Positions 49,537 to 59,019 of a stretch of DNA of 64,000 bases are shown here, piece after piece. The stretch comes from Ruminococcus flavefaciens MA2007. Lineage in GTDB: Bacteria; Bacillota; Clostridia; Oscillospirales; Ruminococcaceae. The first letter of the stretch is position 1, and each line of letters begins with the position of its first letter. The notes beneath the pieces are model-generated. The model worked only from the letters and a program-made list of their open reading frames with translations. It had not been told where the DNA came from and ran no database searches. The DNA is taken from assembly GCF_000621845.1 (NCBI RefSeq), contig NZ_JHXF01000016.1, positions 1 through 64,000 on the forward strand, written 5' to 3'. Position numbers and translations under genes: made by a program.

Positions 49537-49745
49537 GTAGGGGACGGCGTCCTCGACGTTCCATTAAAGGGACGCCTTCTCTTGCAAGGCGTCCCCTCTC
49601 AAAAAATAGTCCACTGGACTATTTTTTGATTCACCCCTTGCGAGGCGTCTTCGTTATTTGGGCGCTGCCCAAACCCGCAAGGGCTGTCAGCCCTTGACCT
49701 GACCAAAGGAACACGTCCCTTTGGAATCCCGTTCATACGCTCAAT
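49537..49745. repeat. Intergenic palindromic repeat
   Basis: Contains GTAGGGGACGGCGTCCTCGA, a GGGACGCC/GGCGTCCC stem, an AAAAAATAGTCCA/TGGACTATTTTTT stem and GGGCGCTGCCC pairs. Its right half, read on the minus strand (AACGGGATTCCAAAGG), also starts the repeat at 53918; its left end is related to 59137-59160. A family of mosaic palindromes; non-coding. Confidence 0.6.
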
Positions 49746-49780
49746 AAAATGCAATTAAAACGCAAATTCTACTTACTGTA

Positions 49781-50692
49781 TCACCACGGCTTTACCGTGC
49801 CGATGATATCCTTGACCGAAGCAATGCCCTTGCTGTCCAGCCAGTCGTTCATTTCCTCGACTATGCGTACAGGCGCATATGGATCGGTGAATATAGCCGC
49901 GCCCACCTGTACTGCGGAGGCTCCTGCCATCATCAGCTCAATAGCGTCACGTCCCGAGGACACGCCGCCCATGCCGATAACAGGGATATTGACTGCGTTT
50001 GCCACCTGCCATACCATGCGTACAGCAATAGGGAATACCGCAGGACCGCTCATTCCGCCTACGTTGTTGCGGAGAATAGGTCTGCCTGTGTTTATGTCTA
50101 TCCTCATGCCGAGGAGAGTATTTATCAGCGATACTGCGTCAGCACCTGCGGCTTCAACAGATTTAGCGATGTCAGCAATGCTTGTAACATTTGGCGAGAG
50201 TTTTACCACAAGGGGCTTCTTTGTAGCTGCACGGACCTTTCTTGTGACCTCAGCCGCCATTTCGCAGCTCGTACCGAATGCCGCACCGCCCTGCTTAACG
50301 TTAGGGCAGGAGATATTCAGCTCTATCATGTGCACGTCTGTATCTTCCAGCTTTGCGGCTACCTCTGCGCACTCGTCGGGAGTTGAGCCTGCGATATTTG
50401 CAAGGACTACAAGGTCCTTTGTGAGCAGATAGGGAAGCTCGGTGTCGATGAAATGGTCGATACCGGGGTTCTGGAGACCTACGGAATTGAGCATACCCGA
50501 GGGAGTCTCAGCTATTCTCGGAGCAAGATTTCCCGTGCGGAGATGAAGTGTTGTGCCCTTTGTAGCGATTCCGCCCAGCTTGTCAAGAGGGAAGAGCTCC
50601 TCGTATTCGCGTCCGTAGCCGAATACTCCCGAAGCAGGGATAATAGGGTTTTTGAAGTCTACGCCGCAGACTTTTACAGAAAGATCAGCCAT
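49781..50692 (-). CDS. pyrD: Dihydroorotate dehydrogenase B, catalytic subunit
   Basis: A 303-residue FMN-dependent TIM barrel that oxidises dihydroorotate to orotate in pyrimidine synthesis. Motifs: NPIIPASGVFGYG (15-27), NSVGLQNPG (~68-76), ELNISCPNVKQGG (~124-136, with the catalytic Cys), VVKLSPNVT (~164) and GMGGVSSGRDAIELMMAGAS (~242-261). It overlaps pyrK by one base, forming the class 1B enzyme that uses NAD+. Confidence 0.96.
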   Translation of the reverse strand: MADLSVKVCGVDFKNPIIPASGVFGYGREYEELFPLDKLGGIATKGTTLHLRTGNLAPRIAETPSGMLNSVGLQNPGIDHFIDTELPYLLTKDLVVLANIAGSTPDECAEVAAKLEDTDVHMIELNISCPNVKQGGAAFGTSCEMAAEVTRKVRAATKKPLVVKLSPNVTSIADIAKSVEAAGADAVSLINTLLGMRIDINTGRPILRNNVGGMSGPAVFPIAVRMVWQVANAVNIPVIGMGGVSSGRDAIELMMAGASAVQVGAAIFTDPYAPVRIVEEMNDWLDSKGIASVKDIIGTVKPW

Positions 50693-51462
50693 TACCAGAG
50701 CACCTCCTCAGCATTGAATACAGGACCGTCCTTGCAGACGTGGGCGAAATATTCCTCGTCATTGCGCTTTGTCTTGCAGGCACAGCCCAGACAGGCTCCG
50801 ATACCGCAAGCCATGCGCTCCTCAAGGGATATCTCGCAGAATATACCGTTTTCCTTACATATAGCGGATATGCCTTTCAGCATTGGCATAGGACCGCAGG
50901 CGTATACCGCGTCAATACCGCCTTTTTCGGCAAGCTCCTTGAATGGCTGTGTTACAAAGCCGTGAATACCTGCGGAGCCGTCGTCGGTGCAGAGGATAGT
51001 TTCAGCGCCTGTCTTGCGGAGATCCTCCTGAAGAATAACTGCGGAAGCGTTCCTGAAGCCGCTAATAGCCACAGCCTTTTCGCCGTAAGCCTTTGCAAGG
51101 GGCAGCATTGGCGGAGTTCCGATACCGCCGCCGATGAGAACCACCTTTTTGAAGCTGTTATCCACTGTGAAGCCGTGTCCGAGAGGAGCCAGCATATCGA
51201 TGAGGTCGCCCTGGTTTAGCTTGGCTATCTCGGCAGTGCCCTCGCCGCGTATCTCGAAAACGATACGGAGAGTGCCCTTTTCCTTGTCGATGCCGCAGAT
51301 AGAGATAGGTCTGCGGAGAGTATAGCCCTTTGCCCTGATATGTACGAACTGTCCGGGAGCCGCAGCTGCCGCCACCTCTGGACAGGCAATGGTGAAGCTG
51401 TATATCTCACGGGCAATAGCGGATTTTTCTTTTATAATGTATTGTCCCTGCGTGTACTTCAT
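50692..51462 (-). CDS. pyrK: Dihydroorotate dehydrogenase B, electron-transfer subunit
   Basis: A 256-residue FAD and [2Fe-2S] protein passing electrons from PyrD to NAD+. FAD site RRPISICG (~54-61); NAD site VLIGGGIGTPPMLPLAKAYG (~107-126); cluster motif MACGIGACLGCACKT with a final Cys in HVCKDGPVF (~215-245). All four cluster cysteines are present. AAGGAGAAG precedes the ATG. Confidence 0.96.
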   Translation of the reverse strand: MKYTQGQYIIKEKSAIAREIYSFTIACPEVAAAAAPGQFVHIRAKGYTLRRPISICGIDKEKGTLRIVFEIRGEGTAEIAKLNQGDLIDMLAPLGHGFTVDNSFKKVVLIGGGIGTPPMLPLAKAYGEKAVAISGFRNASAVILQEDLRKTGAETILCTDDGSAGIHGFVTQPFKELAEKGGIDAVYACGPMPMLKGISAICKENGIFCEISLEERMACGIGACLGCACKTKRNDEEYFAHVCKDGPVFNAEEVLW

Positions 51463-51483
51463 ATTCTTCTCCTTTTATCATAA

Positions 51484-51600
51484 TTTAGAGTTGAGAGTTT
51501 AGAGTGTAGAGTTGAGAGTTAATGAGTTCGCTTCGCTCACATTATTTTAATAATGTCGCCGCAGGCGACACCATAACTTTCAACTCTCAACTTTGCGTTT
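51484..51600. repeat. Inverted-repeat element GAGTTGAGAGTT
   Basis: Repeats of GAGTTGAGAGTT at the left face the inverse (AACTTTCAACTCTCAACTT) at the right around a GTCGCCGCAGGCGAC hairpin. It is a small MITE-like or REP unit upstream of pyrK. No coding. Confidence 0.6.
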
Positions 51601-51832
51601 ATTCGCAAAATAACGATTTATATTATTATACCATATTGTCTGCAAATTATCAAGCTGTTGCCTGCAAAATTAAAAATGTGAGAAAAACTGCGAAAAAGTT
51701 TGAAAATCAATGAAATAATATGATAACTTCAAAAAAATATCAGAAATCCCGTAAAAACGTCCGCAGATTATACTTGCAGTTCAAATGAACCTGTGATATA
51801 ATCATATCATCACAGGAAAGGAGATAACGACT

Positions 51833-52399
51833 ATGAACAGGCTTATCCCGGGTACTACAATGAAGTTTTCAGAGCAGGCAAGAGAATCTGCTTTTTCACT
51901 TATATCACCCGTTCTTGAAGCTACAGGCGGTCTTACGCTTTCACAGCTCTCAAAGCTGACAGGTCTGGAGGGTACTACCATTCAGAACTGGATAAAGCGC
52001 GGCTGGGTATCGGCTACAAAAGGCAAGAAATACTCCGAAAAACAGATACTCCGCATACTGCTTATCAATATGCTCCGCAAGGCTATGAAGCTGGAGGATA
52101 TTGCGAATCTTATGCGCTACATTAACGGCGACGTTGAGGACACTTCAGACGATATCATCGAGGATATACTCCTTTACGATATCCTTTGCAGGATAATCTT
52201 CACCGCCGAGGACGAGGGAGCCTTTGATACAGACCATATCAAGTCCCTTGTAGCCCGTGAGGTAGCGGATAACACAAAGGAGATAGCAGACGATGAAAAG
52301 CTCAAAAAGGCTATGTACGTCATGGTAATGGGCTACAGAAGCGGCTGTCTCAGGACAGAAATGGAAAAGGGATTGGAAGTCATTCTTGACGAGATGTAA
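51833..52399 (+). CDS. DUF1836-family DNA-binding protein
   Basis: A 188-residue protein with a MerR-like helix-turn-helix (LTLSQLSKLTGLEGTTIQNW, then IKRGWVSATKGKKYSEKQIL ~35-75) and a helical effector part. This matches DUF1836 (YkrK-like). AAAGGAG precedes the ATG, and TGTGATATAAT-like sequence lies at 51793. A regulator of unknown target, perhaps of the following two genes. Confidence 0.88.
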   Translation: MNRLIPGTTMKFSEQARESAFSLISPVLEATGGLTLSQLSKLTGLEGTTIQNWIKRGWVSATKGKKYSEKQILRILLINMLRKAMKLEDIANLMRYINGDVEDTSDDIIEDILLYDILCRIIFTAEDEGAFDTDHIKSLVAREVADNTKEIADDEKLKKAMYVMVMGYRSGCLRTEMEKGLEVILDEM

Positions 52400-52448
52400 G
52401 GTTTAGGGGTAAACATTACGGATATACGATATATGGGAGGTTTTGGAA

Positions 52449-52646
52449 ATGAATGTTGTAACTGCAATACTTATGAGCAAGAAGAAGATAATCAAGCTTT
52501 TCGAGATTTCAAAGGCGTTTTCGGCAGACAGTGCCAAAACTCTGCACGAAATGGGGATCTACAATCCCGAAGCGACCTTTGAGCTGCTTTATGACAATGT
52601 AATCTCGGCAACAGAGGACGGAAAATATTATCTCAACAGGAATTAA
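52449..52646 (+). CDS. Small unknown protein between DUF1836 and SPFH genes
   Basis: A 65-residue helical protein (MNVVTAILMSKKKIIKLFEI ... ETLHEMGIYNPEATFEL-like middle, TEDGKYYLNRN end). GGGAGG lies 7-12 bases before ATG 52449. It sits 49 bases after the DUF1836 gene and 34 before the SPFH gene, in the same direction, so may be one operon. No family name known. Confidence 0.6.
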   Translation: MNVVTAILMSKKKIIKLFEISKAFSADSAKTLHEMGIYNPEATFELLYDNVISATEDGKYYLNRN

Positions 52647-52680
52647 ATTACAGGCAAACGGCTGAAAAAGGAGAATCATT

Positions 52681-53577
52681 ATGGGTGTTAATGTTAGAGA
52701 AGTAAACGGAAACAATATGGCTAAGAAGCCAAGTTTCAAGGGCGTAAAATGGATAGTTATCGGAGCTGCTGCCATATTCGTTGCAGTAAACTCCTTCACT
52801 ATAGTTCCCGCAGGTAATACGGGCGTTGTACTTACACTTGGCGAGGTATCGGCAAATCCGCTGTCGGAGGGCTTCCATGTAAAGGCTCCCTTTGTTCAGT
52901 CAGTCGAGAATATGTCCAATAAGATACAGGTCTATGAGACACCTGCTTCGGCAGTATCCAAGGACCTCCAGACCGTAAGCAGCAGTATCGCTGTAAACTA
53001 CAGACTGGTTTCGGACAAGTCGCCTGATATGTACAAGAATGTTGGCGTTGATTATCAGACCATACTCATTACCCCTGTAGTTCAGGAGTGCATGAAGTCT
53101 GCAACTGCAAAGTACAACGCAGAACAGCTTATTACAGACCGTGAGTCTGTAAGCAATGAGGTCAAGACAGCTCTTGACAGCAAGCTGAATTCCTATGGTA
53201 TCTATATAGAAAAGTTCAATATCGTGAATTTTGACTTCTCTGCTGAGTTCAACACAGCTATCGAAGCTAAGCAGGTAGCTGAGCAGAATCTGCTCAAGAC
53301 CAAGACAGAGCAGGAGCAGGCTAAGGTAATCGCTAACACCGAGGCTGAAAAGAAGGTAATTGCAGCAAAGGCTGAGGCAGAGGCTATACTCAAGCAGGCA
53401 CAGGCTCAGGCAGACGCTAACAAGCTCCTTGAGGAGTCGCTTTCCAACAAGGTCATCGCTTACGAGCAGATCCAGAAGTGGGACGGCGTAATGCCTAAGG
53501 TAACAGGCAAGGACGGCGGACTGCTCATAGACGTCAATATCGACGATAAAGCTGCACCAAGCGGACAGAATGACTGA
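52681..53577 (+). CDS. Prohibitin/SPFH-family membrane protein
   Basis: A 298-residue protein. Membrane anchor ~22-42 (WIVIGAAAIFVAVNSF); SPFH/band 7 domain ~43-215 (VPAGNTGVVLTLGEV, NPLSEGFHVKAPFVQ, RESVSNEVKTALDSKLNSYG); long Ala/Glu/Lys/Gln coiled coil ~195-265. Matches prohibitin or HflC-type scaffolds that form membrane rings and regulate FtsH-type proteases. AAAGGAG precedes the ATG; a second ATG at codon 13 is also possible. Confidence 0.9.
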   Translation: MGVNVREVNGNNMAKKPSFKGVKWIVIGAAAIFVAVNSFTIVPAGNTGVVLTLGEVSANPLSEGFHVKAPFVQSVENMSNKIQVYETPASAVSKDLQTVSSSIAVNYRLVSDKSPDMYKNVGVDYQTILITPVVQECMKSATAKYNAEQLITDRESVSNEVKTALDSKLNSYGIYIEKFNIVNFDFSAEFNTAIEAKQVAEQNLLKTKTEQEQAKVIANTEAEKKVIAAKAEAEAILKQAQAQADANKLLEESLSNKVIAYEQIQKWDGVMPKVTGKDGGLLIDVNIDDKAAPSGQND

Positions 53578-53788
53578 TCGAAATTATCTTACGGGGGGAC
53601 AAATAAGCTGCTCTCGGAGCGGCAATAAATAGCTTCTTTCTCTCACAAGGGGGGGGAGAAAGGAACTCATCTGACCAAGATAGGGATAGGAGCTCGGTCA
53701 ATAAAGGAGCTCCAAACAAAAAAGTGCGGAGTCGGGGGACTGCCGCACGTTGGGGTAAACATTATTTCATATTGCGGAGAGATTTCCG

Positions 53789-53824
53789 AAAGCTTATGTA
53801 GGGGTACATAAGCTTTTCTTTTTG
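53789..53824 (+). terminator. Strong terminator
   Basis: AAAGCTTATGTA GGGG TACATAAGCTTTTCTTTTT. Confidence 0.8.
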
Positions 53825-53917
53825 CAGCGTGACGCTGCACCCTTGCCACGTTGTCGCTCGTAAACTCGCTTACTATTGTAAAAATCGTTAATTATATATC
53901 GCTTACAGCACATAATG

Positions 53918-54003
53918 AACGGGATTCCAAAGGCAGTGCCTATGGCAGGGGGGGCAAAGCCCCGCAGTTACGAAGGCGCCCTGCAAGAGAGGGCGTCCGT
54001 TAA
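53918..54003. repeat. Intergenic palindromic repeat, second member
   Basis: AATGAACGGGATTCCAAAGG, then GGGGGGCAAAGCCCCGC and GGCGCCCTGCAAGAGAGGGC. It parallels the minus strand of 49537-49745 at both ends but is shorter. Confidence 0.5.
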
Positions 54004-54015
54004 ATTATTGCGAGA

Positions 54016-54813
54016 TCAGATACCAAGCAGTTTTTCTGCGTTTTTGTAGAAGATTAGCTCTTTTTCCTCATTTGTGAGGGGCATACGCTCTATCATGGCT
54101 ATCTCGTTGGCAGGTTCGTCCCACGGACAGTCGCTGCCGAACAGCACGCGCTCAGCGCCCTGCTTCTTTAATATGCGCAGTAGCTGGTCATCGTCGATAT
54201 ACCGCGATATAACGCTTACGTCGAACCACAGGTTCTCAAATTTGCCTGCGGTGTATTTCTCAATATCGTCCCAGAGCTTCATTCCGCCGAGGTGTGCGGC
54301 GACTATTTTAAGCTTAGGGAAAGTCTTTGCCACAGCCGCGAAGCTCTTAGGAGTGGCTTTTATCTCGCCTTCCGAGTACGGATCCCAGCCGCCGTGGAAT
54401 ACGGCGATAAGTCCGAGCTCGGCTATTTTTTCGTAAATAGGGAACATTCTCTCCTCGTCGGGGCAGAAATCCTGATATTCCGAGTGGAATTTGACTCCGC
54501 AGAGCCCGAGGGAGCGTATCCTTTCCAGTTCCTCTAAGGCGTTCTCGGCGGCAGGGTGGACTGTTCCGCAGCAGTAAAGTCCGCCGCCCATTACAGAGGC
54601 TGCCCAGTTGTTGATAGTCTCCTGCTGTGAGGGCTTTGTGGCAACGGGGAGCAGAAGTGCGCGGTCAATGCCGTTTTTTTCAAGCTTGCGGCGAAGTCCG
54701 CTTACAGTGCCGTCTGTGGCAGGCTGTATGCCGCTGGTAAGGGAAAGCCCCTCAACAGCCCGATTTGCAAGGTCGTCGGTAAAAGCATGGGTATGGAAAT
54801 CAAAGTACCTCAT
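54016..54813 (-). CDS. Amidohydrolase-family metal-dependent hydrolase
   Basis: A 265-residue TIM-barrel hydrolase. Metal ligands: FDFHTHAF (His 6, His 8), HGGWDPYSEG (~141), AAHLGG (~172) and the Asp in FGSDCPWDEP (~226). This is the amidohydrolase_2 (decarboxylase/uronate-isomerase-like) build. Substrate unknown. Its start is 6 bases from the end of the ArsR-type gene on the same strand, so they form an operon. Confidence 0.9.
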   Translation of the reverse strand: MRYFDFHTHAFTDDLANRAVEGLSLTSGIQPATDGTVSGLRRKLEKNGIDRALLLPVATKPSQQETINNWAASVMGGGLYCCGTVHPAAENALEELERIRSLGLCGVKFHSEYQDFCPDEERMFPIYEKIAELGLIAVFHGGWDPYSEGEIKATPKSFAAVAKTFPKLKIVAAHLGGMKLWDDIEKYTAGKFENLWFDVSVISRYIDDDQLLRILKKQGAERVLFGSDCPWDEPANEIAMIERMPLTNEEKELIFYKNAEKLLGI

Positions 54814-54819
54814 TGTTCA

Positions 54820-55170
54820 TCACTCCATTACGTGCTCCATTGCGTGATAAAAAATGGTCTTTACGTGGTCGTCGCAGATAGAATAGAAAATGGTCTTGCC
54901 GTCCCGTCGTGAGCTCACAAGACGAGCCTGCTTCAGCACTCTCAGCTGGTGTGATATGGCGGACTGCGTCATGTTTAACAGACGCGCTATATCACAGACG
55001 CACATCTCGCTCTGGCAGAGCACGAAAATTATCCTTACCCTTGTGGCGTCGCCTAATACCTTGAGAAGCTCCGCAGCCTCAAAGAGCAGGGCTTCGTCGG
55101 GCATGACCTTTGCGACTTTTTCAACAATATCCTTATGCACTCCGTGAGTGCCGCAAATGTGTTCGTCCAT
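54820..55170 (-). CDS. ArsR/SmtB-family metal-responsive repressor
   Basis: A 116-residue winged-helix repressor. LFEAAELLKVLGDATRVRII (~29-48) and MTQSAISHQLRVLKQARLVS (~66-85) are typical. The ELCVCD-like SEMCVCD (~54-60) and N-terminal Cys/His residues (DEHICGTHGVH) form a likely CadC/CmtR-type metal site; the C-terminal DDHVKTIFYHAMEH matches the SmtB alpha-5 site. It probably senses Zn, Cd or a related metal. No metal exporter adjoins it in this window. Confidence 0.92.
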   Translation of the reverse strand: MDEHICGTHGVHKDIVEKVAKVMPDEALLFEAAELLKVLGDATRVRIIFVLCQSEMCVCDIARLLNMTQSAISHQLRVLKQARLVSSRRDGKTIFYSICDDHVKTIFYHAMEHVME

Positions 55171-55180
55171 GGGAGTCTCC

Positions 55181-55612
55181 TTATCTCAGAATCATAAATA
55201 CTGCGGCAGCCGTGGCAATAGTCAGCAGAAAGCCGATAGTGCAGGTGGCGCAGGCGAATTTATCGTAAACGAATTTCTTGTTTTTTGCCAGAAATACCGT
55301 GGAGTCCTTATCGCTGCGGTATAGCTTGCTGCGAAACAAGCCCTCTTCGGGGAAAACGTTGGGGTATTCGGTGCCGTCGATAGTGTAGTAGGCTACCTTG
55401 AAGCTGCTTCGGGGGCTTTTGTCAATGCGCGAGAACACAGCTTTGTGCTTTTTTGTGAAGAACAGCCGCACAAAAAAGAAGCACAGCAGCGCCAGCGAGA
55501 CAACGTAGATAAGTCCGAGGAGCGCCGCTCCTGCCGCAAGGAGATATATAGTTTTTATGCCTAGGATAAGGCAAAGAACCACTATTATCACGATGACGAG
55601 AATAAACTCCAT
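55181..55612 (-). CDS. Membrane protein of unknown function
   Basis: A 143-residue protein. Two to three membrane helices at ~3-48 (FILVIVIIVVLCLILGIKTI; LLGLIYVVSLALLCFFFVRL), a soluble part (~55-115) and a last helix (~122-141). No family recognised. It lies 10 bases upstream of the ArsR gene on the same strand. The Cys pair in CATCTIG is near the last helix. Confidence 0.6.
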   Translation of the reverse strand: MEFILVIVIIVVLCLILGIKTIYLLAAGAALLGLIYVVSLALLCFFFVRLFFTKKHKAVFSRIDKSPRSSFKVAYYTIDGTEYPNVFPEEGLFRSKLYRSDKDSTVFLAKNKKFVYDKFACATCTIGFLLTIATAAAVFMILR

Positions 55613-55688
55613 AAAACGTCCCCCTTTCCGCTGTTTATATAAACATTATACCATATTTCACAAAAAATAGCAATAAGGGGAGATATGC

Positions 55689-56645
55689 CTATTCAAAATA
55701 CTCATATATTATTTCTTTTATTTCGGTTCCGTGGTAGCTGAACATATTCAGCTGCGCCAAAAGCTCCTCTGCACGGGCAAGGCAGTCGGCGGAGCTCTTT
55801 CCGCGGAAGTACTTGTTCCCGCGCTTCGAGTCGGCAAGATAACGCACTGCAAGCTCGCCTGTGAGCCACAAAATGCCGTAATACAGGGAGCTTATCTCCT
55901 GTGGGCTCAGAATGACGTCAAGCCCTTGTGAAAAGCCCTTTGTCATACTGCGGACCGAGCTGATATCGAAGTCTTTGCTGCGGCATACCGAGCGTACAAG
56001 GTCGCCGTAGTCTATGGCGGCATAGCCGTACATGACGGTGTCAAGGTCGATGATAGTGGGAGCTTCGCCGATTATGATGTTATCGGGCTTTGCGTCGCCG
56101 TGAATGACGCGCTTTTTCAGCGAGTCCGTGAACACCTGACCGAGCTTGTCGCGGAGACTGTCCAGTCTCCGCATTATTTCGGGCTCTGCGCCGCCCAGTG
56201 CGGCAAGTTCCGAGAAGTACCTGCCAAAATCGTGAAAGCCTGCAATTGCAGGCGTTTCATTCAGCTCAGTTCCGTCCATGATACGAATGAATCTTCCGAA
56301 ATGCCGTCCCGCTGCCGCGGCATCAGCCGCGGCGTCTGCGGTCACCGCGATGTAGCTGTAGATACGCCATAATTCACCGTCGGTGACCGCATAGTTTTTA
56401 TCGCCTGCGGCGATAAAATGCGGGACGGCAATATCCGAAGCTTCTGCAAAAGCCGCTTCGATGCGGCTGATGTTGTCCATAACTGCTTCGGGAGCGCGAA
56501 AAACAGAGCTGTTCAGGGATTGAAGCACATATTTTTTGCCGCCGCAGACCGCAAGAAAGGTTCGGTTTATGTGTCCTGCGTTTAGCTCGGAGAGCTTTTC
56601 GGCTTCGGAAAGACCGAAAAGGCAGGGGATTTTGCAGATATCCAT
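55689..56645 (-). CDS. Aminoglycoside-phosphotransferase-fold kinase
   Basis: A 318-residue protein of the APH/choline-kinase fold. GHINRTFLAVCGGKKYVLQS (24-43) is the nucleotide loop and Lys strand; the catalytic loop is VIHGDAKPDNIII (~190-202) and the metal site IDLDTVMYG (~208-216). C-terminal helices complete the fold. Related enzymes phosphorylate small alcohols, often in surface-polymer synthesis; there is no sign of antibiotic resistance. Substrate unknown. Confidence 0.9.
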   Translation of the reverse strand: MDICKIPCLFGLSEAEKLSELNAGHINRTFLAVCGGKKYVLQSLNSSVFRAPEAVMDNISRIEAAFAEASDIAVPHFIAAGDKNYAVTDGELWRIYSYIAVTADAAADAAAAGRHFGRFIRIMDGTELNETPAIAGFHDFGRYFSELAALGGAEPEIMRRLDSLRDKLGQVFTDSLKKRVIHGDAKPDNIIIGEAPTIIDLDTVMYGYAAIDYGDLVRSVCRSKDFDISSVRSMTKGFSQGLDVILSPQEISSLYYGILWLTGELAVRYLADSKRGNKYFRGKSSADCLARAEELLAQLNMFSYHGTEIKEIIYEYFE

Positions 56646-56718
56646 AGTATCACCGTTCTTTCGCTGCGTAATTAAGAATTATGCATTAATAAAAAGGGCG
56701 TTTTATCCGCCCTTAAAG

Positions 56719-57198
56719 TCAAAGATATTTGTTTGGGACATTATATCCGAGGTCAGCGAGCTGCTGTGCATAGGCTCTGTCCATAAGCCTCTGCTCGGAT
56801 TCTGCCTTTTTTCTGTCAAGGCTTTTCTGCTTTGCGCCTGATTTTACGCGGATAGCGTCAAATATACCGTAGCCTATCACCAGCAGGCTCATAACTGCCA
56901 CGAATGCCAGCTTTTTGTAGTAATAGCCTTTGAAATGATAGGTAAGGAATGTGATACCGCCCGAAACAGCAAGGATAAACAAGCCCATTAGCGCTATTTT
57001 TATGCCTGTTGAAGCTTTAAGGTCGCCTGCCCACGGTTCTTCTATGGCAAGCTCTCTGTAGCGGCTGTCAAGATAGGGCTGACCGCAGCACTTGCAGGTG
57101 CGTATGGGAGAACCGTAATCTGTTGACGAAGCATTATAATTGCTTATTGGTTTTCCGCAGCTGGGACATTTTCCGCCGTTTGAATTGATATCCGTCAT
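56719..57198 (-). CDS. Zinc-ribbon membrane protein of unknown function
   Basis: A 159-residue protein. Zinc ribbon at residues 11-45 (CPSCGKP ... CKCCGQPYLD), two membrane helices (~68-88, ~93-113) and a basic C-terminal tail (KSGAKQKSLDRKKAESEQRL). No enzyme domain. Downstream of the PFL gene on the same strand with 53 bases between. Confidence 0.7.
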   Translation of the reverse strand: MTDINSNGGKCPSCGKPISNYNASSTDYGSPIRTCKCCGQPYLDSRYRELAIEEPWAGDLKASTGIKIALMGLFILAVSGGITFLTYHFKGYYYKKLAFVAVMSLLVIGYGIFDAIRVKSGAKQKSLDRKKAESEQRLMDRAYAQQLADLGYNVPNKYL

Positions 57199-57251
57199 AA
57201 AATCTCACCTCGGTTTTATATTTTTCCGCATTATCTGCGGCGTTATACAGT

Positions 57252-58610
57252 TTAGTTTTTAAGGCTCTGCATAGGTGCGGGGATACGTCCGCCGCGGTTG
57301 ATGAACTTGGCAGGGGACTTTTCTCTGATAGGCATAACAGGACCGCTGCCCAGAAGTCCGCCGAATTCGAGGGTGTCGCCCTCCTTCTTGCCGATAGCAG
57401 GGATAAGACGTACAGCTGTGGTCTTGGAGTTGACCATACCGATAGCAGCTTCGTCTGCGATGATAGCGGATATGGTCTCGGGAGCTATCTCGCCGGGAAC
57501 TACTATCATATCAAGACCAACTGAGCATACAGCTGTCATGGCTTCAAGCTTTTCAAGGCTGAGAACGCCTGCAACTGCGGCGTCTATCATGCCTGCGTCT
57601 TCGGATACGGGGATAAATGCGCCCGAAAGTCCGCCGACTGTTGACGAAGCCATTACGCCGCCCTTCTTGACAGCGTCATTGAGCATTGCCAGACAAGCAG
57701 TTGTACCATGAGTTCCGCACATCTCAAGTCCCATTTCCTCAAGGATATGGGCAACGCTGTCGCCAATGGCAGGAGTAGGAGCAAGTGAAAGGTCAACGAT
57801 ACCGAAAGGCACGCCGAGGAGCTCCGAAGCTCTTGCGCCGACGAGCTGTCCCATACGGGTTATCTTGAATGCGGTCTTCTTGATTATGTCTGCAATTTCA
57901 TTTATTGAAGCGTCAGGGTATTTTGTAAGAGCTGCGCGTACAACTCCCGGACCTGAAACGCCTACGTGTATCTCGCAGTCTGGCTCTCCTACGCCGTGGA
58001 AAGCGCCTGCCATAAACGGGTTATCCTCAACGGCGTTGCAGAATACCACCAGCTTTGCAGGTCCGATACAGTCGCGGTCTGCTGTCTTTATGGCAGCCTC
58101 CTTGACTATCTGTCCCATGAGCTTTACAGCGTCCATGTTGATACCTGACTTTGTAGAGCCGATATTTACTGATGAGCAGATGTTCTGAGTAGCGTCCAGA
58201 GCCTCGGGGATTGACTTGATGAGAGCCATATCTCCTGCGCTGAAGCCCTTATGTACCAGTGCGGAATATCCGCCGATGAAGTTTACTCCGCAGGTGTCGG
58301 CTGCTCTCTGGAGCGCCTTTGCGAATTTAACAGGGTTGCCGTCGGGGCAGGCAGCCGCAAGCATAGCTATTGGAGTTACCGATATACGCTTGTTTACTAT
58401 CGGTATGCCGTACTCCTTTTCTATCTGCTGACCTATGGGGACGAGGTTTCCTGCCTTTGTGACTATCTTGTTGTAGACCTTTTCGCAGGCTTTGTCTATA
58501 TCCGTGTCGATACAGTCAAGAAGCGAGATACCCATAGTTATGGTACGGATATCAAGGCACTCGTCCTGTATCATGCGGATAGTTTCAAGTATATTATATA
58601 CGTTAAGCAT
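57252..58610 (-). CDS. PFL-family protein (UPF0210, DUF711)
   Basis: A 452-residue protein of the DUF711 family, similar to pyruvate formate-lyase in fold but without the radical Gly signature. Conserved parts: [16 protein letters not shown] (~65-80), [24 protein letters not shown] [10 protein letters not shown] (~146), [14 protein letters not shown] (~212-225), [20 protein letters not shown] (~275-294). Always paired with the ACT protein encoded just upstream, as here (18 bases). The biological role is still unknown. Confidence 0.93.
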   Translation of the reverse strand: MLNVYNILETIRMIQDECLDIRTITMGISLLDCIDTDIDKACEKVYNKIVTKAGNLVPIGQQIEKEYGIPIVNKRISVTPIAMLAAACPDGNPVKFAKALQRAADTCGVNFIGGYSALVHKGFSAGDMALIKSIPEALDATQNICSSVNIGSTKSGINMDAVKLMGQIVKEAAIKTADRDCIGPAKLVVFCNAVEDNPFMAGAFHGVGEPDCEIHVGVSGPGVVRAALTKYPDASINEIADIIKKTAFKITRMGQLVGARASELLGVPFGIVDLSLAPTPAIGDSVAHILEEMGLEMCGTHGTTACLAMLNDAVKKGGVMASSTVGGLSGAFIPVSEDAGMIDAAVAGVLSLEKLEAMTAVCSVGLDMIVVPGEIAPETISAIIADEAAIGMVNSKTTAVRLIPAIGKKEGDTLEFGGLLGSGPVMPIREKSPAKFINRGGRIPAPMQSLKN

Positions 58611-58628
58611 TGAACGGACTTCCTTTCA

Positions 58629-58898
58629 TCAGACGCTGTGCATTGAGTTGAAGATATCCTCGTGCATTGTGTGGATAGAGAGTCCGAGCTCAGTGCCGAG
58701 GGCTGTCATTCTGTCAACGAGCTCCGAGAAATCTCCCTTTATTGCTGAAATATCCACCAGCATTATCATAGCGAACATATCCTGAAGAACGCTCTGTGTT
58801 ACCTCTATAACGTTTACGTTGTATTCAGCGCAGATACCGCTTACCTTGTGGAGAATTCCCACAGTATCCTTACCAATTACAGTTACAACTGCTCTCAT
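58629..58898 (-). CDS. ACT-domain protein (UPF0237)
   Basis: An 89-residue single ACT domain (VVTVIGKDTVGILHKVSGIC; NVNVIEVTQSVLQDMFAMIM) that likely binds an amino acid or similar ligand. GGAGG lies 8 bases before ATG 58898; a TTG two codons upstream is less likely. Probably regulates the PFL-family protein with which it is co-transcribed. Confidence 0.93.
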   Translation of the reverse strand: MRAVVTVIGKDTVGILHKVSGICAEYNVNVIEVTQSVLQDMFAMIMLVDISAIKGDFSELVDRMTALGTELGLSIHTMHEDIFNSMHSV

Positions 58899-59019
58899 AG
58901 TCAAAACCTCCGTTTTATTGTTATTCGGTCATTGCCGAATGATTGATATAATTATATCATAGATATACGGAAAAAGCAAGTGTCAATTAGTGAATAGTGG
59001 GGAGTTGTTAGTGATTAGT

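Larger units (their letters stand above)
53578..54015. other. Intergenic region rich in hairpins
   Basis: About 440 bases without a gene. Stems include CTTTCTC/GAGAAAG (53637-53662), GAGCTC/GAGCTC around 53691-53713, GTGCGG/CCGCAC (53724-53748) and the terminator 53789-53824. The section 53580-53760 could be a structured RNA. The part from 53918 belongs to the intergenic repeat family. Confidence 0.5.
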
